Source: Prosopocoilus inquinatus (Eukaryota > Arthropoda > Insecta > Coleoptera > Lucanidae). From it: 64,000 bases of DNA. Location: the NCBI GenBank assembly GCA_036172665.1, contig CM069872.1:57522101-57586100 (forward strand), read 5' to 3'. The notes under the pieces were generated by a model, which did no database searches, was not told the origin of the DNA, and worked only from the letters and a program-made list of their open reading frames with translations. Below are positions 1-13,500 of this stretch, in pieces (position 1 is the stretch's first letter; every line of letters starts with the position of its first letter). The translations under genes were made by a program, and so were the position numbers.

Positions 1-1295
1 TCCCCGGGCAAGTAAAACTCGTGCTTCATCAGCGAGGCGACTTTCCTTACGAATTCATCCGGCTTGTCCCTGAAGATAATCGAGTGCCTCAGCAGAGTAC
101 CGTTCACATTATAGTGCGTTTTATCATTGACTTCCCGGGGTAGTAAAGCCAGGCCTTCGGCGTGAAGAATCCCCAACTTCTTGCTCCAAAATATCCTGAA
201 GTACTTCAGCACTTCTTTGGTTAAATTATTGTGGGGTATTGTGGCACGCAGCTGTCGCAAAATCGTCCTGGCCTGCCTCTCCAATTTGTACTTTTGCCAA
301 TTGGAATTCAGGAATAATAAAACCAAAGAACTAATGTACAAGCTCGAGAATAAAATACCAAAGCACATGCCTACAACTGTAAGATACACAATCGATTGTT
401 GAATGAATGTTGGCCCTTAAATTAAATTACCTGAGAATACTTTTTCATAGGAGTTCGTAGGTAAAACATCACCGAAGCCACATTTCATGAGCCCCGAGAG
501 TACTGCGTAACTACTTAAAAAATACCACTGCTCAGTGGTTTTCGGCTGATAAATCTCTACGAGGTCCCTAGACCAATTCGTTGAAACTATTTTGGCATTT
601 TGGATTGGTCGAGCCAGCAAATACCAAAAGCAGGCTAATCCGTGTTGCACGAGAAACACGTAGCAGAAATATTTTACGTAAAACACGAGGTACCTGCAGC
701 GACACACAAACCTTTCGCACTTCTGAAACAGCATGCACAGTCGATAGAGCCTGGCGAAGGCCACGCTGCGCAAGGAAATGTAAACCACCGATTGCACATC
801 GGAGTCTGCCAGCAAATGAATGTAGGAGTAAGGCAGGGCCAGCAAGCTGTCGAAAATCAACACGCAGATCTTCCTAGATTTTTCAATCCTTGTCATGCGC
901 TTGCTTGCTTTTCTCACGTAAACCATAACTGCGAAGATCACATCCAGTAGGAAGGCCACATCGCATGCAATCGACGCGTGGAACTGCCAGGTCAAGTTGA
1001 ATTTGGGGCGGATGAAGAAATAGGTGTAGCTGATTATGAAGTAATTCAAGTAAATGGAGGCGGCTGTAAAGACTTGCCAAAGAAGGGTGTGCAGACTTAG
1101 GTACGAGGTGACCTTGCGCAAGGAACTTCTGCTCTTCGGTTTTTGTATCACCAGGTAATCGATGTTGTAGGCGCTGCCGCTTGCATGGCTCTCGTTCTTC
1201 AGTGAAACCCAACTGGTGGAGTTGTGCGATGAGTTGAATGCAACTGGGAAGAGTTGCATGTCGCTGATTTTCTTTCTCGTGTCTCCTTTATCCAT
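1..1295 (-). CDS. HCN/CNG-type voltage-gated cation channel, 5' part (runs off left edge)
   Basis: Plasma-membrane channel subunit of the six-helix class with a C-linker and cyclic-nucleotide-binding domain. Exon 1 is 431-1295 (288 codons plus 1 nt), a 54-bp intron is 377-430, and exon 2 is 376 to the window edge. The reading frame continues cleanly across the junction. Visible in order: a cytoplasmic N-terminus of about 70 residues, hydrophobic S1-S6 segments, an S4 with sparse arginines (SLRSVAFARLYRL), a pore loop ending KCGFGDVLP, S6, then a C-linker with IPHNNLTKEVLKYF and the start of the nucleotide-binding fold (YLPG at the edge). The filter reads GFGD, not the CIGYG typical of HCN channels, so ion selectivity should not be assumed. 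The initiator ATG is at 1295; the 3' end is missing. The family is clear, the exact subfamily (HCN, CNG-like or insect-specific branch) is not. Confidence 0.85.
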
Positions 1296-1933
1296 TTTGC
1301 CATTGCACTCTTCTAAATTATTTTGAGTTGTTGACGTTTTAAATTATCTATTTATAAAATACAGTCAATTGTTTAACGAATATTCTTGATTTTCTCTTTG
1401 TGTTTCCTCAGAAGTAAGTACTAGAAATAAACCCTGACCCTTGAAGAAGTTAATACAAGACAAATTAGCAAGCAAATTCAAAGGCGTGTAAAAAAAAATT
1501 CTTCAAGAGCTAAGTATCTTTTAAACACCATGAAAAGAGCAGGGTTCCCACTCACTAGGAAAACCAGGAATAGTCAGAGAAAATGCAAAAGTCAGTGAAA
1601 CTCATTGAAAAACTGGAAAATTGTCTTAAATGTTTGTAAAAAATTAGAATTGCGTAAGCTAAATGAATTGAAAAATTACATTACACAGAAAAGTTCTTAG
1701 CGCCTGTAGCATAGGCAACCGCACACACGTCTGTGTTTGCAGGGTTGCCCTACATTAAGGCCTCTTATTTTATTTTTTTGAAAACTGGAAGTCGGATTGT
1801 TTTAATGAAAACAAAGTGGGACCACTGAATAATAAATTGTTCGGAAAAAAAAATGTTATGTATTAATAATTAACGAAGTAACAACGCTGCTTAACTTAGG
1901 GAACTTTTTTTTCTTAAATTTACTTTTAACATG
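1296..1933. other. Intergenic DNA between channel and DHODH genes
   Basis: No supported gene. It holds the upstream region of the channel gene, one copy of the GGCAACC hairpin family (about 1700-1760), and, on the minus strand, an AATAAA-type signal (plus-strand TTTATT near 1769) about 165 bp past the DHODH stop. Confidence 0.6.
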
Positions 1934-3450
1934 TTATCCAACACCTTTACCAATCGCTTCCGATACATTATTATAATTATTCGTTGTTAAGATCTCCGCT
2001 AGTTCTTCCTTAATTTTTTTGACAACAGGGGGTCCTTCGTACACTAGAGCCGTATACACTTGCACAGCGCACGCACCAGCCTTGATTTTTTCATAAGCAT
2101 CCTCTCCCGATGAAACTCCCCCAACTCCTGCATTCCACAAATTAAATTAAAACCGCCCCCCCCCAGAAAACTGTCTCTTGACTTACCGATAATAGTCATT
2201 CCGTCAGTTAACTTGTACATGTCCGAGATCATTTTCGTCGAAATGTCCTTGAGTGGTTTGCCGCTTAAACCCCCGGCTTCGCTTCTCTGCTTACTCTCCA
2301 ATTCCGGGGGTCTTTGAACGGTGGTGTTGCTTATGATGAGACCGTCCACCTTGCATCGGGGATTTTTTAAAACGTCAGCGATATCCTGAAGTTCTGCTTG
2401 TGTCAAGTCGGGTGCCAGCTTTAAAAGTAAGGGCGTCTTCTCTTGCAAATCATTTTTCGCCTTCACGACACTCGACAGTAAATTCTCTAAGGACGTCTTC
2501 AATTGGAGATTTCTTAATCCTGGAGTGTTTGGACTAAAAGCAATAACATCAATTAATAATTTAAAAAAAGAAAAAATTTACCTGCTGATGTTTATCACTA
2601 AATAATCTGCGACAGGTCCAAATTTTTTTATTCCTTGAATATAGTCTTCTATGACGTCTTTGGAGTCTTTGTTTGCCCCCAAATTGACGCCGAGGATTCC
2701 TTTAAAACCACTCTCAGATTTTAAGTCTTCCAAACGCTTTAATACTGTGTCATGTCCATCACTATTGAAGCCGTACCTAACAAAGATTCTTATTTAAATA
2801 GTATTTTCGATAAACATTGGCTTCTTTTTAATTAAAAAAAAAAAAAATCCTATCCTCTGGCTTAATTATTTCAGTATTATAGCAAGTGTACCTATTTATT
2901 ACTGCTTCATCATCAACCAATCTAAATACTCTGGGTCGTTCATTTCCTATTTGGGGTGTAGGTGTGACCGAACCGATTTCTATGAAGCCAAATCCCAAGT
3001 CCTGCAGCCCCAATGCTGCTTCTCCGTGCTTGTCAAAGCCTGCGGCTATTCCTATGGGATTTGAGAAGCGTTTACCAAATATTTCCACATTCTGGAAGCA
3101 AAATAAATCCTGCGTGAAACCCATAACACTATTAATAACCACCCCATCTTACTAGCTCGTTTGGATCGATGTAACTGCTTTTGGGGATCAAGCGGTGCTT
3201 ACTTGCAAACACTGCTAATCTATGAGCACTTTCAGGTTCTAATAAGTGGACAACCGGCAAAACACAGTTCTTGTAGAACTTGGGATTTCCTCTGTAGTAT
3301 TCGAGCGCCCCGAAACAGCCAAAGCCACTTGCTGTAACTATTACGAAGGACCTCAGCTTTTCCTAAAGTAAAAAAGAAAACGTGGGCGTTTTAATTGAAT
3401 GGCCAGAAATAAAAAGCAAGCGTTAATACTCGACTTGTTAACGGTCGCAT
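1934..3450 (-). CDS. DHODH: Dihydroorotate dehydrogenase (quinone), mitochondrial
   Basis: Oxidises dihydroorotate to orotate with FMN and passes electrons to ubiquinone, the fourth step of pyrimidine synthesis, at the mitochondrial inner membrane. Six exons: 3430-3450, 3153-3362, 2892-3091, 2582-2776, 2187-2533, 1934-2127; phases add up to 388 aa, close to the usual length for the class 2 enzyme. Visible: an N-terminal hydrophobic anchor ([18 protein letters not shown]), the ESAHRLAV segment, [22 protein letters not shown], the catalytic-serine loop [31 protein letters not shown], and the FMN-phosphate loop [11 protein letters not shown]. All introns are short with GT-AG ends. The seven-codon first exon was chosen because it gives an in-frame ATG with a good donor; it is the least certain part. 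Confidence 0.95.
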
Positions 3451-3968
3451 GTTTCTTTAAATAAGGACGCTTCAGTTTTGAGGTTAGGTTTACAACTCGT
3501 GCGTGCTGCTTATAGCACAATAAAAATAAACTGTTTACTTTATTTGTTCTGTGTAGGTAGGTATTTGCAGAAGATTAAAATACAAGAAGAGAAATTTCAA
3601 CAATTTAATTAATAGCACAAAAGTATTTAATTTCTTTGGGTTGGTACCTCAGAATAACTAATGATGGTTGGTGCTTTAGTTTGAAATTGCGCGGGAATTT
3701 TAAAAATTACTTCAAGATAACGCAATAATTTTAAGTAAACGCTTTATTAGAAATATAATTCATTAGCTTAATAAACAACAACGAATATCTATTAATACAA
3801 TATATAAATACAAAAAACAAACCAAAATGGTAACTGAGACACTTCTTCATCCTTTCGTTCACCTAAATTCTCAGATATAACCCACAAAACAAATTGCATT
3901 TCGTCATTCATGATCATGAACTAAAGAATGAAGATGAGCATTTTTTTTTCTATATAATAAATTGTAAA
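3451..3968. other. Intergenic DNA between DHODH start and repeat-gene stop
   Basis: No supported gene. It contains the DHODH promoter region and, on the minus strand, an AATAAA signal (plus-strand TTTATT at 3743-3748) about 220 bp past the stop of the 327-bp repeat gene. Confidence 0.5.
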
Positions 3969-6863
3969 TTAAGCATTGTCTACCGGGCGTTGATTCAAAT
4001 AATTAGATGCCTCTGCGTACGACATGCAGTGCTCCTCCATGAATATTTTCAAACAAATTTCTGGCAAGAGTACCTTAAAATAATAGTGGCGATCGAGGGA
4101 CGACTTGCCAAATTTTTTGTACAACAAATTTGCCAGAACTTGCTTCTGCTCGCTGGTGAACACGATCATACTGGTGTTATAATTTAAATCAATGCTATTG
4201 CACGATTTGCTTCGCAAGTATAAATCGTGCCTCTCCGAATAGCGTTGCCCACTGCAGATTTCCCGCAGGTAGTCGAAGTGTTGGCAGAAAGCAGATTTTA
4301 TTTCCTCCCTCGTCATGTACTTGCAGTCTAGTATGTTTTCTTTAGATTCCAGTTTGTCTTCAGTCACTTCAGGCAAGCACAGAGAAGTATCTATCAGGGT
4401 CAGATCCTCCAAACACTTTTTATAATTGGTAAAATCCTCCATTTCCTTTAATATATCCTCAAATGATTGCACGTACATTCCGTATTTGGAAAACGAACTA
4501 CTGGTTACTTTCTTCTTTTTCTCCTGAGCTTTGCTAACATCACATTTAGGATCGGCTTTCCGCAGCCTTGTCATGTCGGATAACTTAGAGCTGTTCCTAG
4601 GAGATCTGTACACTGCTGTTGAAGCACCATCACCCCTTTTCAATTTTCTAATACTCTTGGGGCTGCCGGACTTTTCGGGTTCATCTTCAGTTATCTCAGG
4701 TAAACACACTGAAGTATTTGTGGGGGGAAGAGTCTCCAAACACTTTCTGTAATTGTTACTATCATTAATTTCCTTTAATATATCCTCAAATGATTGCACG
4801 TACATTCCGTATTTGGAAAACGAACTGCTGGTTACTTTCTTCTTTTTCTCCTGAGCTTTGCTAACATCACATTTAGGATCGGCTTTCCGCAGCCTTGTCA
4901 TGTCGGATAACTTAGAGCTGTTCCTAGGAGATCTGCGCACTGCTGTTGAAGCACCATCACCCCTTTTCAATTTTCTAATACTCTTGGGGCTGCCGGACTT
5001 TTCGGGTTCATCTTCAGTTATCTCAGGTAAACACACTGAAGTATTTGTGGGGGGAAGATTCTCCAAACACTTTCTGTAATTGTTACTATCATTAATTTCC
5101 TTTAATATATCCTCAAATGATTACACGTACATTCTGTATTTGGAAAACGAACTGCTGGTTACTTTCTTCTTTTTCTCCTGAGCTTTGCTAACATCACATT
5201 TAGGATCGGCTTTCCGCAGCCTTGTCATGTCGGATAACTTAGAGCTGTTCCTAAGAGATCTGCGCACTGCTGTTGAAGCACCATCACCCCTTTTCAATTT
5301 TCTAATACTCTTGGGGCTGCCGGACTTTTTGGGTTCATCTTCAGTTATCTCAGGTAAACACACTGAAGTATTTGTGGGGGGAAGATTCTCCAAACACTTT
5401 CTGTAATTGTTACTATCATTAATTTCCTTTAATATATCCTCAAATGATTACACGTACATTCCGTATTTGGAAAACGAACTGCTGGTTACTTTCTTCTTTT
5501 TCTCCTGAGCTTTGCTAACATCACATTTAGGATCGGCTTTCCGCAGCCTTGTCATGTCGGATAACTTAGAGCTGTTCCTAGGAGATCTGCGCACTGCTGT
5601 TGAAGCACCATCACCCCTTTTCAATTTTCTAATACTCTTGGGGCTGCCGGACTTTTCGGATTCATCTTCAGTTATCTCAGGTAAACACACTGAAGTATTT
5701 GTGGGGGGAAGATTCTCCAAACACTTTCTGTAATTGTTACTATCATTAATTTCCTTTAATATATCCTCAAATGATTACACGTACATTCCGTATTTGGAAA
5801 ACGAACTGCTGGTTACTTTCTTCTTTTTCTCCTGAGCTTTGCTGACATCACAGTTAGGATCGGCTTTCCGCAGCCTTGTCATGTCGGATAACTTAGAGCT
5901 GTTCCTAAGAGATCTGCGCACTGCTGTTGAAGCACCATCACCCCTTTTCAATTTTCTAATACTCTTGGGGCTGCCGGACTTTTTGGGTTCATCTTCAGTT
6001 ATCTCAGGTAAACACACTGAAGTATTTGTGGGGGGAAGATTCTCCAAACACTTTCTGTAATTGTTACTATCATTAATTTCCTTTAATATATCCTCAAATG
6101 ATTACACGTACATTCCGTATTTGGAAAACGAACTGCTGGTTACTTTCTTCTTTTTCTCCTGAGCTTTGCTAACATCACATTTAGGATCGGCTTTCCGCAG
6201 CCTTGTCATGTCGGATAACTTAGAGCTGTTCCTAGGAGATCTGCGCACTGCTGTTGAAGCACCATCACCCCTTTTCAATTTTCTAATACTCTTGGGGCTG
6301 CCGGACTTTTCGGGTTCATCTTCAGTTATCTCAGGTAAACACACTGAAGTATTTGTGGGGGGAAGATTCTCCAAACACTTTCTGTAATTGTTACTATCAT
6401 TAATTACCTTTAGTATCTCCTCAAATGACTGTACGTGCATTCCATACTTATTATTAAATGAGCCGTCATTCTTTTTCTCTTGAGCTTTGCTTTCAGGTTT
6501 AGGATTAGCTTTCTGTAGCCATGTCATACTGGTTAATTTAGAGCTTTTACCATCAAGAGATTTACGTGTTGCTGTTGAAGCACCACCCCCTTTTATTTTT
6601 CCGATGTTTTTGGGGCTGGATTTTTTTCGACGCGATTTCGTCTTCCTCTTCATATCGCTTAGTTTCTTACCGAGGGAAGCCAAATACGTAGATATGGATG
6701 CTTGTTTGTAGTTTTTTGCGTTGGTAAATATGCTTCCTTGCAACAGTAAATCCAGTGATTTTTTATCGCTCTTATCATATTTTGAAGAAACTGATAACGC
6801 AGATCTGGATTCGTTGTTATCAAATGTCTCAATTTCATTAAGTGGTGACTTGTAATCATCCAT
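3969..6863 (-). CDS. Unrecognised gene with six 327-bp in-frame repeats and four internal TAA codons
   Basis: Family not recognised. One frame runs from ATG at 6863 to the stop at 3969 (964 codons), broken only by TAA at 6102-6104, 5775-5777, 5448-5450 and 5121-5123. The N-terminal part (about 190 aa) is lysine/serine-rich and holds one diverged repeat. Then come six near-identical 109-residue units with the landmarks CLENLPPTNTS, CLPEITEDEPEKSG, SPKSIRKLKRGDG, RRSPRNSSKLSDMTRLRKAD and SSSFSKYGMYVQSFEDIL. The unique C-terminal part of about 130 aa contains MTREEIKSAFCQHFDYLREI and VLANLLYKKFGKSSLDRHYY. The units are basic and low-complexity, so the protein may be a charged structural or nuclear protein (inference). 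Four units have CAA changed to TAA at the same codon. The gene is therefore either broken, or the stops lie in 57-nt in-frame introns (see findings). Confidence 0.6.
4457..6418. repeat. Six-copy 327-bp tandem repeat inside a reading frame
   Basis: The phrase CCTCAAATGATT recurs at 4457, 4784, 5111, 5438, 5765 and 6092, exactly 327 bp (109 codons) apart. Copies differ at only a few sites. On the minus strand the variant pair EPKKSG + RSLRN (copies around 5121-5393 and 5775-6047) alternates with E(P/S)EKSG + RSPRN (5448-5720, 6102-6360), which points to a 654-bp two-unit duplication. A diverged copy precedes the array in transcript order (about 6419-6640) and a partial one follows (about 4340-4456). 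Confidence 0.95.
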
Positions 6864-6985
6864 TTGCGCTTTTTTATATTTGATAATAATAATAATTTAG
6901 CTTCTAAATACTTTTGAATTGCAACTCCTAACCTTACTTTTTTAGGTTCTCGTGATTTCCGCCGGTTTCAATTTAATTTCTTAAA

Positions 6986-7171
6986 TTAACTTTTCTGAAC
7001 TACTTTAACTTCTTCACTGTTCATTTCTGCCCACTTATTCCATTCAAAACGAGTTTGTAAACTTTCGTATTTTAATAATTTGAAGAAAGACGATTTAAAG
7101 ATTTTAAAGTCACCCAGTGTTACCAAATTCGCTCTTAATAGGTCACTAAATTTCTTACAATTTTCTCCCAT
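6986..7171 (-). CDS. Small open reading frame, 61 aa, doubtful
   Basis: An uninterrupted ATG-to-stop frame lies between the repeat gene and the cathepsin gene. The product (starts MGENCKKFSDLLRANL, later FEWNKWAEMNSEEVKVV) is amphipathic, with no signal peptide and no recognised domain. Its composition is plausible for a real helical micro-protein or a first exon, but no splice partner or homologue was recognised. It could be a chance frame. Confidence 0.25.
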   Translation of the reverse strand: MGENCKKFSDLLRANLVTLGDFKIFKSSFFKLLKYESLQTRFEWNKWAEMNSEEVKVVQKS

Positions 7172-7784
7172 TTTGGAATATCGTGAGATATTTTGTGTGT
7201 TAACTGAATTTAATCACTGATATGACGGTAAATTAATAATAATATGAGCTATTTAGTATTCGTTTTGTTAAGTATTTGCGATTCTAATTGGGGTGCGGAA
7301 CTACCAACTTAAATCTGCGAGTGCAACATTTCAGGCGGCAACCAATCCAGTAATCGGCTTTGAGCGCGTAATTTAAAAATACTTTGCTGAATAAATTTAA
7401 ACAAAAAGTTGTGAATAGGGGACACTCAATTTATAAATATTGTTCTCCTACTATTAAAGAACTTCTTTTTTAACGACGCTTAGCACACTTCGCCATCAAA
7501 ACGTATTATTAATAAGAGGGAGAGAAGAATGAAATCGGCAAACATTATTTGGATTTATAAACAACTTTAATGAATAATTATCAAAATACACAGCCGCCCT
7601 GTGAGAAGGAAAAACAGCTAAAAGAACATTACAGATTGAAAATATACAAAAGGAAATAAGTTACGTCCTACACCTAACAGTTTAAAGTGCTACTTCTATA
7701 ACAGCGTAACAAAACAAGATTCACTCTATTGTAGTATACAAAACGATAAACACAAATTCACTAACTAATACGGGGATAGGTTCT
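7172..7784. other. Intergenic DNA downstream of cathepsin L
   Basis: No supported gene. It includes the 3' untranslated region of the minus-strand cathepsin gene (about 7560-7784) and unremarkable AT-rich sequence. Confidence 0.4.
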
Positions 7785-9915
<2,131 letters not shown>

Positions 9916-10007
9916 TTTTTTCTACGCCTAAAACAAAAGACGGATACACGTTTTAATGACATTAAATAATCAACGTAAACTGTAACAATATGAAGGATAC
10001 TACGTAC

Positions 10008-10100
10008 TTGTTTTAATCCGGTTTAATACAGAGCTCAAACTGCACTTTCCACACACAATCAATCTTAATGACTAACAGGAAGCCGAGCAATAATATTTAT
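10008..10100 (-). promoter_or_regulatory. Promoter and 5'UTR exon of cathepsin gene A
   Basis: Read on the minus strand, a TATA-like ATAAATATTA (10091-10100) lies about 30 bp before an initiator-like TCATT (10067-10071). A short untranslated exon ends at 10008 at a GTACGT donor. The matching acceptor (TTTTGTTTTAG) precedes 9927, leaving 12 nt before the ATG. The layout is that of a focused arthropod promoter; the exact start site is inferred. Confidence 0.55.
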
Positions 10101-10543
10101 GCCGATATCTGTTGGTCATATGATTTTCCCCCACCATGAAAAGCGAATTGGCAACCTTGTAATAGTCCTGCCATAGACGTACAGGCCTGTGAAACTGCCA
10201 GTTTAATAAAGTTCACAAAATTCTATGTTTTATTGCAATTTGAAACAATAATTAGTTAAAAACGATTGATTCCACAGCCACCCGTTACTATAATAATTCT
10301 TGGACACCCGTTGCATAGATTAAAATTATTAATCGTAGACTTTGAAATTCAACATTTAATACCTACTATTACATAAAATAACGCGCGTCGTAAGACTTTA
10401 AGTCTATGGCGTCGCTTTCTGTGCCGCATTTCGATGAAACGTGTCTTCACGTACTTCGGGTGAATAAAAATGGGTCGACGAATTTTTAAAGCCCGCCTGT
10501 GACAACCGCGTGTGACGTGGGGACAAGTTCAGTGCGTTAAAAA
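10101..10543. other. Divergent promoter region between cathepsin A and ND-B15
   Basis: The two genes are transcribed away from each other from this 440-bp stretch. The part near 10440-10543 should hold the ND-B15 start site; no TATA box was recognised there, which is common for housekeeping genes. Confidence 0.5.
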
Positions 10544-13500
10544 ATGGCGGAGCAGTTTGACCTGTCGGAACAACAGCGCAAAAATCTAATAGAAAACGCC
10601 AAAAGACGGGAATTCTTGCGTGCCGAATACCTGAAACAGGCGACCAACCCTTTCCGCCATGCAACCGGGGAAGGAGGCGCAGTGGTGAGTTTAGCTCAAT
10701 TGTTTTCGATTGTCTTCTGTTCTTGTTGGACATAACCTCTAACCCACGGTGGTCGTGAGACGTTGCCATAACTTTTAGTTAGTTGCGGTGCTATCGGATT
10801 TATTTCTTTTAATTCTGCTTAGTGTGATGATGCAACATGGTTTTAGTAATTATGGATTTTTAAGAATTTCTCCGACTGATGTAATTAGTGGTTGCGTTTC
10901 TGCATTCGTTACACGCTACGTAATTAAATTTCGGTTTTGAATTTGACTATCAGTTCTGTTAATATAATTTTCGTAAACAATTTTTACGATCGTCAAATGT
11001 TTAGGTAGTATGATTTATTAAACTAATTGGAAAGATCATATAAGGAAGACGAATTAAGCAATCTATATTTAATTAAAAAGGAAACTTCAAGGAGAACAAG
11101 AAATAAATGAGATTTTTGAAAGTGTGGTGTTGTAATTGTTACAAAATTTTTCGAATTTACATTTTAATTAAAAAAAAAAATGATAGGTCAGGAACTTGTA
11201 TGTTTGTGGAAAGCGACTTAAAACTTAACAGGTGTTGCCAACCTCAGCAAACAAAGAATCGTCGAAACGTCAATCAGTTTTATTGTTTTTTTTTTTTAAT
11301 TGTTTTCGTTTTATAATATTGATAACTCTGTCTGATTGACTTGATTTTAAAAGAAAATAAATAATTAGCATCAGCAATACAAACCCAACACGGAAAGTCC
11401 CAATTTCATTAAAAAAATAGCTGTTTTCTGAAAATGTTTTTAAGTAACTAACACAAATTTTCAAATTTCCTTGTTTTTTTAATACCGAACCTATTCAACG
11501 TTTTTCTTTTTCTTTTGCTATTTTTGTCTGTTTTTGGATTAGGCCATTCTAAACAAAAACTTGGGCCTGCAGAGTTATGTTTTTATTTGTTTTTTTTTTA
11601 ACGTCAGATTCTACGGATCAATAGCATTTTCTCATTAGCCAGAGTTGCCAACCGCGGAAAGATTATAACAGCATCGTATTTTTTTATTCTCGAATGTTGT
11701 TTTCAATTCTCTAGTAGAAATAATTTTAGTTGAGCGTTTTTTCCACCTTCAACAGCGTCCGTTTATAAAGTTTAAAAACAGTTTTCTTGTTTTTTTCACG
11801 ATCGAAAGCAAAACTAGTAGACAATTACAGTTTCCTGTAATTTTTCTTTCTCCGAAATCGTACTGTTTAAAAATGACTTCACGGATTTTAAAAAAAGTTT
11901 TGAGCTTGTCAAATCTGAAGTTTTTCAAAATATTGAAGCGTCACCTGCGAAGTCGTATTTCAACAGTCCCATTTTGGAGAATGAAAAAAAAATTACAGAA
12001 AACTGTAATTGTCTATTATTTTTTGAAATAAAAAGATTGTAGGAAACTGTAATTATTTACTTTTTTTTTTTAATCTACGATAATAATTAGCGATGTTTTA
12101 AGTAAATATTTACGTCTATTGTGTAAGCATTTCATATTGATTGTTCAAAATTGATGTGTAACAAGCATAACCACTGATTCTCTTCAATTGATTATTACGA
12201 AGACATATTGATTGGTGGCTTTCTGTGGTTGCTATGGTTATATATCAATTTATTTCTCTTCAGTTAATTGTTAAATATCAATTGAAATGTGCTTATAGAA
12301 TACACACGATTGTCTGACACATGCGACTTCGATTGAAAGAACTTGTGTTGTGGCCAAGGTACATTTCAAGATTAGCGTCACTCGCGTGTCCGAGGTACAT
12401 TTCAAGGTTCGCGTCACTCGCGAGTCAAACATCTAAACATGAATCAACAAAATTAATTCGTTATTAGCTGTAGTTGATTGAACGATTGAAATAAAGTCGT
12501 TGGTTATAAGGGCTTTATTAATTCTGCATCCCAATTTGGGCGTTAAAATTGCAACAAGTATAAAACTCATTAAATCGCATACAATCGTTTGCACGGAGTT
12601 TTTCGTGGGTAATCTAAACCAGAGGATAGAAAGCGGCCGTCGCAATTCCACAATGATTGCCCTTATCCTTCGCGATCTTTATATAACCTTTATCGCCCCA
12701 ATCAGGTCCGTACGAGTTCTTCACGATCCAGTACTTGGTGCCATCGGCTTCTTCACCGTATCCCACCACCAAAACGGCATGGTTTACATCGTCCGAGGTA
12801 TTCTTGCACTCTTTATCGTAAAACACACCGTCGTGGTACTGACTGAATGACAGCAAGCTGGCGTAAATTGCCACAGAGACGGGCCCTTTCTTGGCCACGG
12901 CGGCCGCCAGGGCTTTTTCATCGCCGCTTGGAATTATCCCGAAACCTGAAATGACCTTTGATTAGAAAAGAAGAAGCTTTCGCTTTGAAAAGAAGAAAAG
13001 CAGTCGAACGCAAATTGTAGCAGACGATTACAGTTTCCTGTAATTTTTCTTTCTTCGAAACCGCACTGTTTAAAAACAACTTCACAGGTGACAGTTAATA
13101 ATATTGAAAGCTTTCAGTTTTAACAAGCGTAGTAAAATCTGTGAAGTTGTACCTATTTACATAGTACCATTTTGGAGAGAAAGAAAATTACAGGAAACTG
13201 TAATTGTTTGCTGTCGTCCGTACCTGTGACGTTCGCGGCGGCCGCCTCTTTTTTGAACCGGCAATCGCCACTTTTCGATTCGTAGGGATAATCAGAATAT
13301 TTATTAATGCCCAGATTCTTCTTGACGTACTCGAAGGACGCATCCACGAAACCCCCGGAGCAACCAAGGTTCTGGTATTCGTCGCTCTGCGTGCAATCGA
13401 TTAGGTTCTGCTGGCTCAATTCCAGGAGCTCGCCGGTCTTTCTGAAATGGTGACCTTCTATAGCTGCGATCTGAAACAAACAAACAAACAAACAACATTT

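Larger units (their letters stand above)
10685..12613. other. ND-B15 intron, proximal part
   Basis: No coding exon supported. It contains T-rich AT-rich sequence, two short GTTGCCAAC phrases (about 11232 and 11644), hairpin family 1 copy b (11819-12016), and a solo GAGGTACATTTCAAG element pair at about 12340-12420. Confidence 0.5.
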
